From Polytrichum commune (taxonomy: Eukaryota > Streptophyta > Polytrichopsida > Polytrichales > Polytrichaceae), in assembly GCA_950295325.1 (NCBI GenBank), contig OX485806.1, positions 58,957,169-59,021,168 on the forward strand: 64,000 nt of DNA. Direction: 5' to 3'. This document shows, one piece after another, positions 21,673 to 33,329 of the stretch. The notes under the pieces are model-generated. The model searched no databases. It was not told the DNA's origin and saw nothing but the letters and a program-made list of their open reading frames with translations. How positions within the stretch are numbered: position 1 is the stretch's first letter; the number at the start of each line of letters is the position of its first letter. Both the position numbers and the translations under genes were made by a program.

Positions 21673-23300
21673 TGGCCCCCTTAAGCTGACTATGGAGTCC
21701 CGCCAAGCAGCTAGGACCAATGCCAATCCAAAAGGCATGGATAATGAAATATTTGCTCCACAACTAACTAGTGTGGTGAATGTTATTCCAAGGAACTGTA
21801 GGCTGGGTGCAATGTGAGCCCCATCCTTAATCGCCTTTGATGTTTGGCCATCAAATTCCAGAGAATTAAATCCACTACCTCATGTTGATTACGTCTCTAA
21901 GCCATAAATCCTCATTTTCCATTTGGGCATGTATACAATGATGAAAACCACACAGGATCATTGGGTACGATTGGTGGAAACACCAAGTACCGAAGATCCT
22001 CAACAGCGATGACAACTCCACTATCCAGATGGTAGAGAAGTCAAGGGTGGCCTCAAGCATGTCATGTGCCAACCATGTTGACACTGATCACACAAGAGCA
22101 TAGTAGCCGTTCCATTCTTCTCTCCACACACAAAACATGGAAGACCCTGTGGCACGACAGCTAGTTCAGGATGAACTATACCCTCAATGGGTAGATGACA
22201 TGGGGCACAGTTTTTGGAATGCTCGCGACACTCCTTGCCATCCTTGCCTTCCAACAATAACAAACCACTCGGCAACACCTCCTTCACCCGAAGGATAGTG
22301 CGCCCCGCCCTGACATCCAATGTTGTAGGCGCCTCACGTTGGAGATAAATATAATCCCCCTGCCGGAATCTCCGCAACTGAGGTTGGTAAGCACCACTGC
22401 GAATGCATGCACAATGCAATATGTCACGGTGTTGAGCAATGGACAAATTCTCCATGGCCATAGGCATGGCCCTCTGGAAGAATTGATCCCGCTCCTGCAA
22501 ATACTCTGCCCAAATGTTTGGGTCATCCAAGTCCACAACATAAACTAGTTTTTCCCAGATAGAACTCGAGAGTATAGGCTCACGTCCATACAACAACTGA
22601 TACGGGCTGTAGGACGCCAAAAAGGCATGCCTACTAAATCGATAGCCCATAGCAATCCAAGGCAACATAAGGTTCCAATCCCGGTGGCTCCCTCGAAATA
22701 ATCCATACTTCCTCGAGCCACGCTTGGTTGTCTGAACAACCCGTTCAACCAAGCCATCCGCCACTGGATGATCCCGAAAGGTGGTGCGGTGATCTATGAG
22801 CGCCTTAGTGCACAAGTCCTCAAAAACACCGAGGAACTTCCTCCCTTGGTTCATCAATACCTCAGCCGGTGCTCCAAAACGTGCCAACACACAATTCAAA
22901 AAGGGGCCGTGGCCAACTCTGCAGAGTTTTGGGGTAAAACAACAAGCTCAATCCACTTGCTAAAATGCTCCACCATCACCAACATGTACTTTGCTCCACG
23001 TGGCGTGACAACCAACGGCCCCGCAAAGTCCAGCGACCAACGGTAGCCCAATCCCATGATAGGTAAGGGCTATAACTAAGGTGACAAGGTGTTAAAGCTA
23101 GACCTGACCCGGTCACAAACTTCACACCTCCCGACATAAGCAGCCACCTACTGATACATGCCAATCCACCAATATTGGCCATGCAACATCGAATGTGTCA
23201 TGCGTATGCCAAAATGGCCAAGTTCCTCGTGCACTTGTCACACCAAGGAGGCCCTTTGATCCGGTCTAGGGACAATACGCCTTGTCCCATCCGACCACAA
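21673..23300 (-). pseudogene. Ty3/gypsy 2 integrase with C-terminal extension
   Basis: The integrase begins with the H-H-C-C region (HEELGHFGIRMTHSML ... CEVCDRV) and the core WSLDFAGPL with the first catalytic Asp. The second Asp is Asn (MNQGRKFLG where D-Q-G is usual; a G-to-A change). The catalytic Glu is present in ADGLVERVVQTTKRG. The C-terminal part (RRFRQGDYIYLQREAP) is followed by a PHD-type finger and a poorly preserved tail with several stops that ends next to a polypurine run at about 21673. Stops interrupt the N-terminal part at several places. A 292-residue frame (22021-22899) is the longest intact piece. Confidence 0.88.
22003..22137 (-). pseudogene. PHD finger fused to the gypsy 2 integrase
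   Basis: The residues spell a Cys4-His-Cys3 pattern: CFVC, then CDQC 12 residues after the second Cys, H-M-T-C after QHGW, and, past RPPLTSLPSG and an in-frame TAG, W-S-C-H-R-C. The spacing C-x2-C-x11-C-x2-C-x4-H-x2-C-x12-16-W-x-C-x2-C is that of PHD fingers, as are the PPL..LPSG linker and the Trp two residues before the last Cys pair. PHD fingers generally read histone H3 tails, so at an integrase C-terminus the domain could guide target choice, the role a chromodomain has in chromoviruses. The role is inferred; the residue pattern is seen. The TAG sits between the sixth and seventh zinc ligands. Confidence 0.85.
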
Positions 23301-23394
23301 TCGAAATAACAAACCGTTCTCCCAACGGACCCTTGTTATTCGATGTCCAATCTTGTCCCTTTCCATTACCGAGGTAGACGAAAGAAAGGTCCCC

Positions 23395-24240
23395 TGTTGA
23401 AGCTTTTGCAATTCGCCAAACCCAAGAAAGCACGAAGTCTCGGCACATCGACTAGTGCTGGAATCTTCTCCAAGGCGTCCACCTTAGCTTGTTGTACCCC
23501 AAGACCTCCTGGAACAATCATATGCCCCATTTATGCCAGTCGGTCATGGAAAAACTTGCATTTGCCGTGGTGTAAGCGCAATCTCCAGTGCTGCAACCGT
23601 TCAAAAACGGCTTGCAGATGCCTCACATGCTCTTGTGGTGTCCTGCTGAAGATGATCACATCGTCTATGTAACACCGAGTACAGGGCAAGCCAGAGAGGA
23701 CCTGGTCCATCACCCTTTGAAACTCAGCAGGTGCATTATTCAGGCCAAATGGAAGAAACTTCCAATGGTAAAGTTGATCCTTCCCATCTTGATCAACTCC
23801 CCAAAATGCGGTTTTCACCCGGTCTCCCACAAGTAATGGGAGCTAGTGATAGCCAGATCTCAAGTCCAACGTGCTAAAAACTCGAGCAAATCCGAGGGCA
23901 TCGAACAACTTCTCCGGGATTGGCATGGGATACCGATCCGACTTGGTCTTCCGGTTAACTGGACGGTAATCCCCTCACATCCGCTTCTCCGTCCAATTGC
24001 CAAAGATATTCTTCTTCGATGGCATAACCGTAGCACAAGCATACTCCCCGTTGGAAAGTTCGATTAACCTTGCTGCCAAGAATTCTCGGCAACGAGTCTG
24101 AATGCCAATCCGCTCAGAAACACTGAGTCTATAAGGTCTCCGAAAAATTGGATGGTCGTCCTCAAACTGAATGTGGATGGGTTTTCCCTTATAACCTATG
24201 TGGTTTCCCTCTCCACTAGAAGAAAACCACCTGGTGCTGG
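23395..24240 (-). pseudogene. Ty3/gypsy 2 reverse transcriptase, RNase H missing
   Basis: The RT shows SNGEYACATVMPSKKN, DYRPVNRKTKSDRYPMPIPE, FSTLDLRSGYH, then the uninterrupted piece with FLPFGLNNAPAEFQRVMD and the catalytic box CYIDDVIIF at 23649-23676. The thumb follows (LRLHHGKCKFFHDRL, then VPRLRAFLGLANC). Immediately after LGLANC (about 23405) the frame passes into pre-integrase sequence (ERDKIGHRITRVRWENGLLF), so the expected RNase H domain of about 120 residues is absent. I read this as a deletion in this copy, because the following frame is shifted. Several TAG codons interrupt the fingers. Confidence 0.88.
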
Positions 24241-24244
24241 CATG

Positions 24245-24561
24245 GACTCTAATTGCTAATGAGAAGAGGGGGCATTAACCATGCCCCCAACATCTGTGCT
24301 AGCAATAAAGTCCATCCGTTCTTCACCACCACCAATATGTGATGATGAAGCCACCACCGGAGGTGAAGAAGCCGAAGCAGTATAAACCCGTTGAACTCGG
24401 AGCTCCTCCATGACCTGCTGCTCGAATCGAAAGATTCGTTCGGCTTCTCCAACCGTGACCTCAATTCCTTCCTCCATGGATGTGGACCGCTGTGCCCCCT
24501 GACCAGAATCCTCTGCCCCCAGAGACAACAACTAGTCACCATGATGCCGTTGCAATGTAAG
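24245..24561 (-). pseudogene. Gypsy 2 linker between methyltransferase and RT
   Basis: An acidic linker (EEGIEVTVGEAERIFRFEQQ, then GGGEERMDFIAS) leads into the RT. It is the direct continuation of the methyltransferase frame at 55026: taking out 24562-55022 and one AAG copy joins the frame without a shift. Its start therefore marks the position where the CACTA entered the polyprotein gene. Confidence 0.8.
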
Positions 24562-25340
24562 CACTACAACAAAATCGACAAAAAACGACTTTGTTTATGA
24601 TTGTTATTTGAGTCGTTGAGAACTACAATGACTTTTAATTTTTGTGTTATTACAGACGACTTGTAACGGACAGACAATCATTGGAGACGTGACGTGGGAA
24701 CCTGAACTCTATAGTCATATAGGGTAGTCGTAAACATGTTGAGCAGACGTAGCAAACCGTCATGACGCAGATTTCACGTGGCATTCACGCCACGACCTCA
24801 CAACCAGGTCATCATATGACATGGCATCCATGCCACAACCTCACATCCGGGTCATCATCTGAGTTGGCTCTCACGCCATGTCAACAAACACGTGGCTTCC
24901 GAGCCAATTGGCCATGTCATCATGACAAGTGGGCAACTAATATAATGCCACGTGTCCATAAATAAAGTTCTTGTGTAGTCATTTGCCGGTTGTTAAACAT
25001 GACATGGCGCATACATGAAGCACGTTGGGTTTTGCCATGTGGTCATGTGTATCCGAAACGACTATTATGTTACTATTGAAGGACTACATGCTAGTGACAT
25101 GTGCACGGGTTTAGGCCATCTATGAGCACATTGAGCCTTTGTTTATTCTTTCATTAGTGGGACATTTCAGTGTGTGTGCTGAGGTGTCAGGGGTACATGT
25201 GTCTTTTGTAATGACTCAGACCTCCACGTGGATGCATAAATGACTAGAATTCGACATCAGGTACACATTTTTATGCTTTTTGTGCGGCCATGATTGTACC
25301 ACGACGGATTTGTGTCATGCTATTTTGACTGCGAGGCGAC
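24562..25340. repeat. CACTA left subterminal region with 43-bp repeats
   Basis: Beyond the terminal repeat is a non-coding stretch with two and a half copies of a 43-bp unit at about 24775-24885 (CCACGACCTCACAACC, then CCACAACCTCACATCC, both followed by GGTCATCAT). It also has several TGACATGG motifs and their reverse complement. Subterminal repeats of this kind bind the CACTA TNPA-type protein in characterised elements; that role is inferred here. Confidence 0.6.
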
Positions 25341-25738
25341 TTTGAATGGTTAACAACGACTTTACTGCAAAATCTGTGCAGTCATTGATATACACTCAAC
25401 ATCCATCTCAACTTGACAGTGACTACAAAATCTGCGAAGAACTCGACCTCAACGACGACAAAATTGCTACTCAATGCATGCCAATGACAATGAGAAATTG
25501 CGTTAACAATACCTTTCAAGCACGCAACTACCATTCAAGCATTAAGGAGGGAGACTCAATGGGTGAGTCGGGATCATATTTAAAAAAGAATACATATTTC
25601 AAATTTATTGTTCAGTTCCCAACAAAATGCGTGGGCGTGTTCTTGAGTGGGTTCAGAGTTTACAATGCGGAAGCCCTCTATGTCCTCCCTAATAAGTACG
25701 TGGGAGGAAATTCATGCTGCTCTCAGGTTCCTTTCATT

Positions 25739-28247
25739 TCACAGTGTGCATCCTCCCACCACATCTTTCACTACCCATTGGTCTCCGTCCTCATGTGGAT
25801 ATGCAAGTTTTACGTCACCTAGGTAAGCAGTGGTCACGTCCACTTTGTAGCAAAACTCCGGAATGACCTTAAAGTGAAACTTATCCACATCCCCCACACC
25901 GTTGATTTTACCAATGGCCACCTTCCGTCTCTTGTTTTTCGGGCTCATCATATGCACGGATTGCCCAACATTGAACTGCACCCATACACCATCCACAAAA
26001 CAATCAATGGCATAACTCATACAATGTAAGTATCTAATTAGCAATGTGTCAGCAATCAAGGCTTCATGTGGCACTAACCAATGTTTTCATTGCCCTCCAA
26101 TGTCACTTCCATAATGGACTCAAAAACCCACACCAAATAATGCCTACGACATTTATACGGTTCTAAAAATGTTCAGGGATGGATTGCTTAAGGACTGCTG
26201 AATGATTGCCTAATGACTGCTAAATCACCGCTAAATGACTGTTGAATGACTGCTAACTGACTGCTAAATGACTGCCGAATGACTATTGTCTGACTGCTAA
26301 ATGACTACTAAATGACTTCCAAAAATGTTCACGGATGGATTGCACAAACTGGGCGTGCAGGCAATGTTGTATTGCCTTATGTGCTATCCCCTGTTTTTGC
26401 ACCCCTTCCCCACAATTCCATCCCGGGAACCACCTACACATGCAAGTAAAATCCAAATTCAATTAGTCATGGACCAACTAGGAGGAGGAGGGCAATGTTT
26501 ATTATGAACTTCAATTCCACAACTCCCCTCACCTCCTAGAGCTTCCACAGTAGTCTTTGCCATGTTCTTCGAAAATTGATTCAGTTCACACACCCCTGCT
26601 TGCATTCTGGATAGATTGCAAATGGACCAAAAACTTCCAACGTCCTGGTGCACATAGAGGCCTTGAAGAGCTGGCCATAATTTTTGCTGTAAGTAATCTT
26701 TGTCCTCAAATAAATCCTTCAGATTTGTAACATAGAAAGGGGGGGGATGATCACATTCGATTGTGGGTTGAAGTCCATCCTAGGCTCATGGTGGTCTATG
26801 ATAACAGTGTTGGTAGCATCCCAACATGGCCATTTCTTCCAAACCTTGATCAAGGGTTTCCCCCACAATGAAACCTTATCACTTTTTTTAATTTACTCGC
26901 AATCATTTGCTGACCACGTGAAAATTGGTATATGGCCTTTCAAATGTGAGAACACTGGTAGGATCTCCCGTAGAACCTCTTTCATATACTCATTACTCTT
27001 TGTACCCCAAAATGCTATTTTGAACATTTTAAAACACCGGCCCAAGAACTTCATCATCCATGGCCTGAACACGAATCTACGTGTGTAAGTTTTTTTGGTC
27101 ACACGGATGTTGCAGTTTGGATTTGGTTGAGTCAATAGGCTGGTATCCAGAAGTGTACTATGCACATTGAAGATCAAAAGTTTGGTTTGATTGTAGGGTT
27201 CCGCTATCGAATTCATACTAAAACTTAGCGGCGGACTCACCTGACCACCATGCGTACTGTTTGAACCACCAATGTCACCTATCTTGCTTGGTGACATGAT
27301 CTTGGGGTTTTTGCTCACAGATTCCGGAGATTCTCCCTTCCCCACTGACGCAACAAGGGATGCATCCTCAGCCAACACAACAACGTCTCCGCCCTCTATA
27401 TGCTCACTCTCCACAATTTGCTCCAGCTTTTTCCCTCCTCCCAAACTCCCACCTCCACCACTGATGCGCTCCCCACTCCCACCTACCTTTTGTGCCACTC
27501 CCCTAGTTGCGTTTTCCATATTCCCTCCCTTCCCCCCCCACTCCCATCCACTGCAATGTTGGGAGGGCCACTGTCATGTTTTACAACCCCACCTACAACA
27601 GCTCCAACTTCCTGCCTCCCATCATCCGGGGTTATTGGCTGCCCAGTGGCCACCGCTGCTGCAGCTCGCCTCTTCATACCTCCCTTCGCTGTCCTCCCTT
27701 TTTTGGGGGCCTTCTTGCTTGCACGGCCCTTGCTCCCCACCTGACCATTCTCTTACGACACGGTAACCCCCTTCAACTTAGCATCTTTGCTTCTAGTCAA
27801 CCTAGTATATACTAAAGGCTGGTTGTCATCTTCACTATGATGGTCTGTGTCATCCACCACATCTATTGGCAACGTAATGGAGGTTCCAATGCCAACCGGG
27901 CGGGATTGGGCTTGATTCTCGCACGTAGACTTAGGAATGCTTCCATGGATGCCCTCGTTGTTGACTGCCATCTTGGGCTCGCTCACAATGGTCCTCGACT
28001 CCAATTTAGTCATTAGGCTCGTCAACATAGTAGCCAGGCTATTCAACGTCAACGTGTTAGCTTTCAAAGCTTGCTCATTGTTCTGACTAGTCAATAACAT
28101 CTCAGACAGTTGATGCCTAAACTCGGCCTGGGTTAGCTCCATAGCAGCAATGCGTGCTGACATCCTCCCTGACAGGGCTTGCTGTGCACACCACAAACAA
28201 GGACTTCCAACCTTAGAATGGGATCCAGTTAGGGTCTGCCCTAGCAT
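25739..28247 (-). pseudogene. CACTA-borne gene with FCP1/NIF phosphatase-like domain
   Basis: In minus order: an N-terminal coiled segment (28247-27760, with FRHQLSEMLLTSQNNEQALK), a basic Gly/Ala-rich linker, then a HAD-type domain of the FCP1/NLI-interacting-factor kind. The latter shows KLLIFNVHSTLLD, FVFRPWMMKFLGRCFKMFKI, FWGTKSNEYMKEVLREILP, and after a stop VIIDHHEPRMDFNPQSNVI and LKDLFEDKDYLQQKLWP. The motif D-x-D-x-T that carries the phosphoacceptor reads N-V-H-S-T, so both Asp are lost. A last exon (26074-25739) has ALIADTLLIRYLHCMSYAID and AYPHEDGDQWVVKDVVGG. Known FCP1-family enzymes dephosphorylate the RNA polymerase II tail; what such a domain does in a transposon is unknown. Stops make this copy a pseudogene. 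Confidence 0.65.
26176..26330. repeat. Short tandem repeats GACTGCTAAAT
   Basis: About 12 variants of an 11-bp motif (GACTGCTAAAT, GACTGTTGAAT, GACTGCCGAAT) follow one another. Related GACTAGTGAAT arrays occur at 31.3, 49.4, 50.2 and 53.5 kb, all inside the CACTA. Confidence 0.85.
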
Positions 28248-28254
28248 TCATTTG

Positions 28255-28560
28255 AATACAATTTCACCACTACACAATGACACATAATCTACTGACTGCA
28301 GCTACACAATGACTCATTAAGCACTAGGTGCAAGTACACAATGACTTAAATACAACTGTCAATACTTTGCAACAACGACACATATAGCGGGATATACAAC
28401 TACATAATGACACATAAAATACATGATACAACTAAACAATGATACATAAAGCATTGAATTATGACTGCACAATGACCAATACTTGCTACTGGAAACAACT
28501 ACACAATGACACATATTGTGTAGGATACAACTATAGAATGAAACATTGATCACTCCATAC
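28255..28560. repeat. Short repeats ACACAATGACACATA
   Basis: Six or more irregularly spaced copies of a motif close to CTACACAATGACACATA lie between two coding segments of the minus-strand gene, probably within an intron. Confidence 0.75.
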
Positions 28561-28619
28561 ATACAACTGACCAGGAACCAGTAAAATGCACATGCAAACA
28601 CTTTGTGGATCTTACAGAG

Positions 28620-30580
28620 GTGCATGCCCTTGTCTGCTCTGAATCCTGCAGGTCCTCCGCTATTTCCGTAATCTCGGGACTCCTCTGTCTCTTCTTCTTT
28701 TGTCATCATGAACACGCGCTCAATTTTTGGCCCACATTTCAAAGTCACCAAGCCCAACTCAACATAATGGTGAAGGAACACTAGAAAATCATTACTAATC
28801 ATTGCTAAACACAACACTTACCAACTGCGCTTCTTTCCCAGCTTTGCCAGCTTGTCGCGCACCTCTCCATGAGGACTGCCCGCAACACCATGGGCACAAG
28901 GGGGACCCCGGAGTGACACCCGGGACTTGTGGCGCCATTGGTGAGAGGGCCCAAGTACTCTTAGCATGGGTGAGGGCCCCGGGCGTTGAGAACGCCTCTC
29001 ACCCACGGGGACTAAGAGTCATGAGGGTAAGGCCATAAGTTATGAGTAGCTTATGGCGGTGGAATTCTAGAATGCTAAGGAACACCTCAATCGGAGGTGC
29101 TAGCTAGGAGATATGGCCATTTGAGTGGGGCGCTGTCCCGGGACAACACCCTGGGACAGCAGTGACCTGGGAGTGGTGCCCGGGACTGCCAAGGTTTGAA
29201 GAGCCATAACTTCCTCAATACTTGCCCAAATGAGGCAAGTGATGGGTCCATCGGCATCTACGAAAAGAGTAGGTGACGATAGAGTGGTTGTTTAATAGAA
29301 TCAGACATAATATGTAGAAGTTATGGTGGTCTGAAGCTGTTGGGGGGTTCCAGCCCCAGCGGCTAAGGGAAAATGTCCACTTGGCCCCAACCCTTGTAGA
29401 GAGACAAAAGGATACTTGATGGTGGGGTAGGGGCCCCGCCCAAAGTCGTAGAGGCTTATATGGGTGAGGCGGCTTAGCCGACCGACCCCCCCGGAGCATA
29501 CTTGGCAATGTGCTCCGGGTAGTTGTAGTGTTGTTTTGGCAACACGATGATCAACTCAAGAGTGGACTTCCATGGATGGAAGTCCACCTTAGCCATTGGC
29601 TACCTACTAAGGGGAGAGTCCCGAATGCATGTGTAGGAGGGTTTGGTGACCTAACCATGAGCTTGAAGGTCCGCGGTTTTGGGAGCTAACCATGCATGTG
29701 CGTGGGATGTGCAGGTTAGCGCTCGTGGCACTTGCTAGGTTGGAAAGGCGGTCAAGCTAAGTGAAGGAAAACTAGCAAGGGTTGCGACACAGCCCGCCAA
29801 CGGTGGATTGGTTATTCACTAACTTCCTTGCATTTGCCATTCTGATTGCCTTCTGCTCCGTCTCTGGTTTTGACCAGTACTCACAAAGATGTGCCCACTG
29901 ATCGGGCTCAATGTAAATCGGGCATTGTTTCTTTCCACCCAAAAATCATGTCTTCATTTTAGTCCTCTCAATCTTCATCTGCCTCTTTACTGCATTCTTG
30001 AATCCCTTCTCTGATAGTTTGTTCCCCACATATTCAAACTCATTGTCTAGGGCACTCCTTAGTTTCTCAATGCTGCAAGGGGATTGGTCCTTCCACTCCA
30101 CACAACTCACGTCCAATATCCTAGAGATCAGGCTCCTATATGCTTCGTCAAATTCATTCTTACCTTCGCAACCTCCATCTATGTCTCCACCCGCCTTGAC
30201 CTTCACCTTGTGCGGTTTCTGCCCCACAACTCTCCTTGCATCCACTGACTCCTCTATTTCCTTCCTATGCGCTTTCCTTGCTGCCCTCGCCTCGCTCTCT
30301 GGCTTCAATGTGGGACCCTCGTTATGTGGGGCCGCGGGAGCTTGTTGTGGCTGCATCCAAGGACTAGGAAATTGTTGAGCCATCATCCATGGGGTGGGCT
30401 GACCCATCATCCACGGGCCATGTTGCCCCATCATCCACTGTTGTTGTTGTGTGGATGGCAGCGCCATCCATGGTTGTTGCATCCACGAGGGATTGGTCGG
30501 GAGTGCAGTTTCTGGTTAAGGAGGAGATGCTGTTTTTGGTTGGAAGACGTGCGACTTCGTGCAAAGAACCAACATCATCA
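28620..30580 (-). pseudogene. CACTA minus-strand ORF, transposon DNA-binding-like part
   Basis: The frame from about 30570 has a Trp/Met/Gln-rich N-terminus (PWMMGQPTPWMMAQQ) and a basic region (ARAARKAHRKEIEES). An alpha-helical part ends KRQMKIERTKM, followed by PIYIEPDQWAHLCEYWSKPE and ARKLVSESTVGG. The W-x-x-L-x-x-Y-W block with a following A-R-K is typical of the plant En/Spm-associated (Ptta/TNPA-like) family, so DNA binding at the element ends is plausible. The frame is interrupted by the solo LTR at 28853-29789 and resumes as KLGKKRSW with a GTAAGT donor. The next exon reads FLHHYVELGLVTLKCGPKIE and MTKEEETEESRDYG. It may form one transcript with the FCP1-like part downstream. Confidence 0.55.
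28853..29789 (+). mobile_element. Solo LTR (family A, copy 3)
   Basis: A 937-bp unit with ends TGTCGC...GCGACA is flanked by CAGCT (28848-28852) and CAGCC (29790-29794), a 5-bp duplication with one change. It is more diverged and slightly shorter than the two 975-bp copies, which suggests it is older. It interrupts a coding segment of the CACTA. Confidence 0.9.
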
Positions 30581-30589
30581 TGAGCGCAT

Positions 30590-31941
30590 AACTACATTCA
30601 TTTCGACAGTTCCGGTAATTGTCTTAGGAATGTGAAGCGACATGTTACTACATGAGAAGCTACACACATGAGAACCGACTGAATTCGCAATTCTTCACAT
30701 ATTCACATCCAGAAATTACCGCATCGGATATTCTGAAACAAACCTACAAGAAGGCATGAAAATTATCTTTTTGGCTGGGCTCTTGAATATTTGTCTTGTA
30801 CGCCTCTTTGTTGTACTTGACCCTGGCAGATCCGAGGTGCCTCCTCGTAGTGAGTAAACATCTTTATCCTCTTCCTCATCTGCAAGTGGCTCACCAACCA
30901 CACAATCACGTACGTACGGACAGTTGCAGTGGCAATGACGATCATGCAACGTAGAGAAAAGTCACCATGCACCGAAATTGGAGCCAGTAGAATCCCCCGT
31001 GCATGTTCAATTAGAAATTGCAACGTGGTTTAGAGGGGTTGTTTCAAAGGGATCAGCTCTAGTGCTCAGCCAAGAAAAGATGTTAGTTGAAGCCTACAAA
31101 CCCTTGTATATTGTTCCACCTTTGTGAATGTTGCAATGTCCCGACTCCATGAGTGCTGGAGCTCATGAAAAATGTCAGTTGGTCAACAGTCCCTACACAA
31201 TATATGATGTAGGCTTCATATAGGTGCGGTTGGGACTAGGATTTAAGGAATGTATGGGTTTTGAATGACTATGAATTACTACTTAATGACTAGTTTGCAA
31301 CTAGTGGATGATTGGTGAATGGCTGCTCAATAACTAGTGAATGACTGGTGACTGATTGGTGAATGACTGTTGACTGACTGGTGACTGAATGCTGAATGAC
31401 TAGTTAAAGACCATAAAACCACTCTGATATACAAATACGACTGACCTATACATACTTCTATGACCACCATGGTAGAAAGACTCTATATCATGATTGTCAT
31501 TCGCATTCTTGGGAAACAATAGTGGTCAATTTGGTAACTGGACTAATCAATTTGAACCTGCTTTACTGAAAAAATTGGACCACTGTGGCAGTGTGGCTAA
31601 TTAAGGGCACATATGTAGAGTAATAAAATGAAACTACTACAACATATCACATAAGTATTTGCTAACAAACAGCTAAATGGGTAACATTTGCCTTTTAAAA
31701 CACTATGAACTATGTTTGCAGACGTAGATCCAAATAATTCAACAAACATAGTCTCAATCCATAACTTAATATGAAAAATACAAACTATGATAGTGCCAGT
31801 GTATCAATATTGAAAACCTATAAATCCATGCCAAAAATTGTATCAATATTGCATACTTGCAAAGCTATATATCTCCATTCCAAAAATTGTAGACCCCCTC
31901 TCCACTCACTTACCCATGTTCACATTTTATATCAACCATCG
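30590..31941. other. CACTA interior without a recognised gene
   Basis: Apart from the repeat block at 31258-31410 no supported coding segment was seen. The stretch is AT-rich. Confidence 0.45.
31258..31410. repeat. GACTAGTGAAT-type repeats
   Basis: About ten variants of GACTGGTGAAT and GACTAGTTGAAT are in tandem. They lie between the two minus-strand coding blocks of the CACTA. Confidence 0.8.
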
Positions 31942-33265
31942 TCATGGTTGAGGACGCTCACCTGGACTGTACTCGTCCTCAGTCTTTGTCTCTACTGATT
32001 CCTCCGAACCCACCATGTCTTGAAGATCTTCCCGAGCCTCCAAGGTTGCAGTTTTCCGCAGTACTCTATGGCTGCGACGCACTCGTACCCCCAGTGCCGC
32101 CTGCCTAGCGATCGAAGCTGACTTCAATGCGCCGAAGCTGTCACGCCTGCATTGAGCACAATGGATAGCATGCAACAATCTCTCAATAATTGAACGACAC
32201 AAAATGAACTATACATAATGAATGATACAAAATGCATCGTACATCATGAACGATACAAACCTTCATCACACCGCATTCTCAGCATATCAGAATCACCCCC
32301 TAAATCAGCTAAGCATCGCTCGCTTATGAGCAAATAAGTGTGTCTTCACTAAGCAAAAATCAAGACTAAGTTGAATGTGGGATATTTTTGTAGAATATCC
32401 ACTTTCCCCTGTCAAAGCATGCCAGTTGCCACATGGGTCAGAAAGGAGATTTAGAGGACAATGACACCATGCAACAACATCTCAACCACAGTTTCCATGT
32501 AGGAAGGCAATGTTCGCAAAGGCTGCAATGTGGATATACCGTGTAATTGCAAGCAAAGGCCTACATAAGGGTTTGAGCCACCCTTGTACTGACCCACATA
32601 ATGACCCATGTATACAAAGATCTTCTCACCTTGTGATACCCACCAAATATCAATATCTTACAAGTATTACAAAATTTGATACCGGTCGGGTAGGTTATTT
32701 GACACCAATGTTGATATTGTATATTGATCCTATTATGCCATATTATATAACATCCAACATTGGTAAATACCTCACGTTGCGTCTTTTCCTTCGCTTGGAT
32801 GAAAATAGGCATCATCCCTTGGATTTTAGCTACAATGCCCTCATTCTCTTTCAGCTTGAGGATAGTTTTGTCTTTGTCTTTCACTGTATTAGCTAAGATG
32901 TCAGTTTGGTGCTTGAATTCAGACATTTTTCTGGTGAGCTCGCCTCCCTCGACACCAGGGGAGATCGGAGAGCAAAGAAGCTCGAGGAGAATGCAAGGGG
33001 GAAGCCACCGAACAAGTGATGAGGTGGCGGTGTGGAAAGAACCCTGAGGCGCTTGAGAACGTGCTCGGGAACGCAACAGCGGTTTGGGAGCACGACGCCG
33101 ATTGGGAACACAGAGCCAATCAGGAACGCGCTCGGGAACGCAACGGCGGTTTGGGAGCGCGACGCCGATCGGGAACACGGAGCCGGTCGGGAACGAAGCG
33201 GCTGTTTGGGAGCAGAGCCGATCGGGAACGAGGAAGCCGCCCGGGAGCGCCACAGAGACCGCCAA
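31942..33265 (-). pseudogene. Coding-looking exons of a minus-strand CACTA gene
   Basis: Two pieces look coding: about 32930-32765 with FKHQTDILANTVKDKDKTILKLKENEG (a coiled coil, ending AKEKTQRE before a GT), and 32160-31945 with ARQAALGVRVRRSHRVLRKT and EAREDLQDMVGSEE, ending in a stop. They may be 3' exons of the coiled-coil gene at 45.7-49.3 kb, with the retrotransposon at 33.3-44.5 kb sitting in an intron. I do not recognise the protein. Confidence 0.35.
33055..33250. repeat. GC-rich degenerate minisatellite
   Basis: Two to three degenerate units of 55-67 bp carry CTCGGGAACGCAACGGCGG and TTTGGGAGCGCGACGCCGAT. It is CpG-dense and stands out from the AT-rich neighbourhood. Confidence 0.75.
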
Positions 33266-33329
33266 GGATCAACTCAAGGGGTCCATGCCAATGATAATGA
33301 GCCAAGGTGGCCAACGCCCGTAGTTATAG

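Noticed and set aside
22768-24067. Plus-strand open frames over the gypsy 2 pol region
   Set aside because: They are the antisense of reverse transcriptase and integrase, which have clear motifs on the minus strand.
27272-27815. Plus-strand Pro/Ser-rich open frames at 27.3-27.8 kb
   Set aside because: They are the antisense of the basic Gly/Ala-rich linker of the FCP1-like gene.
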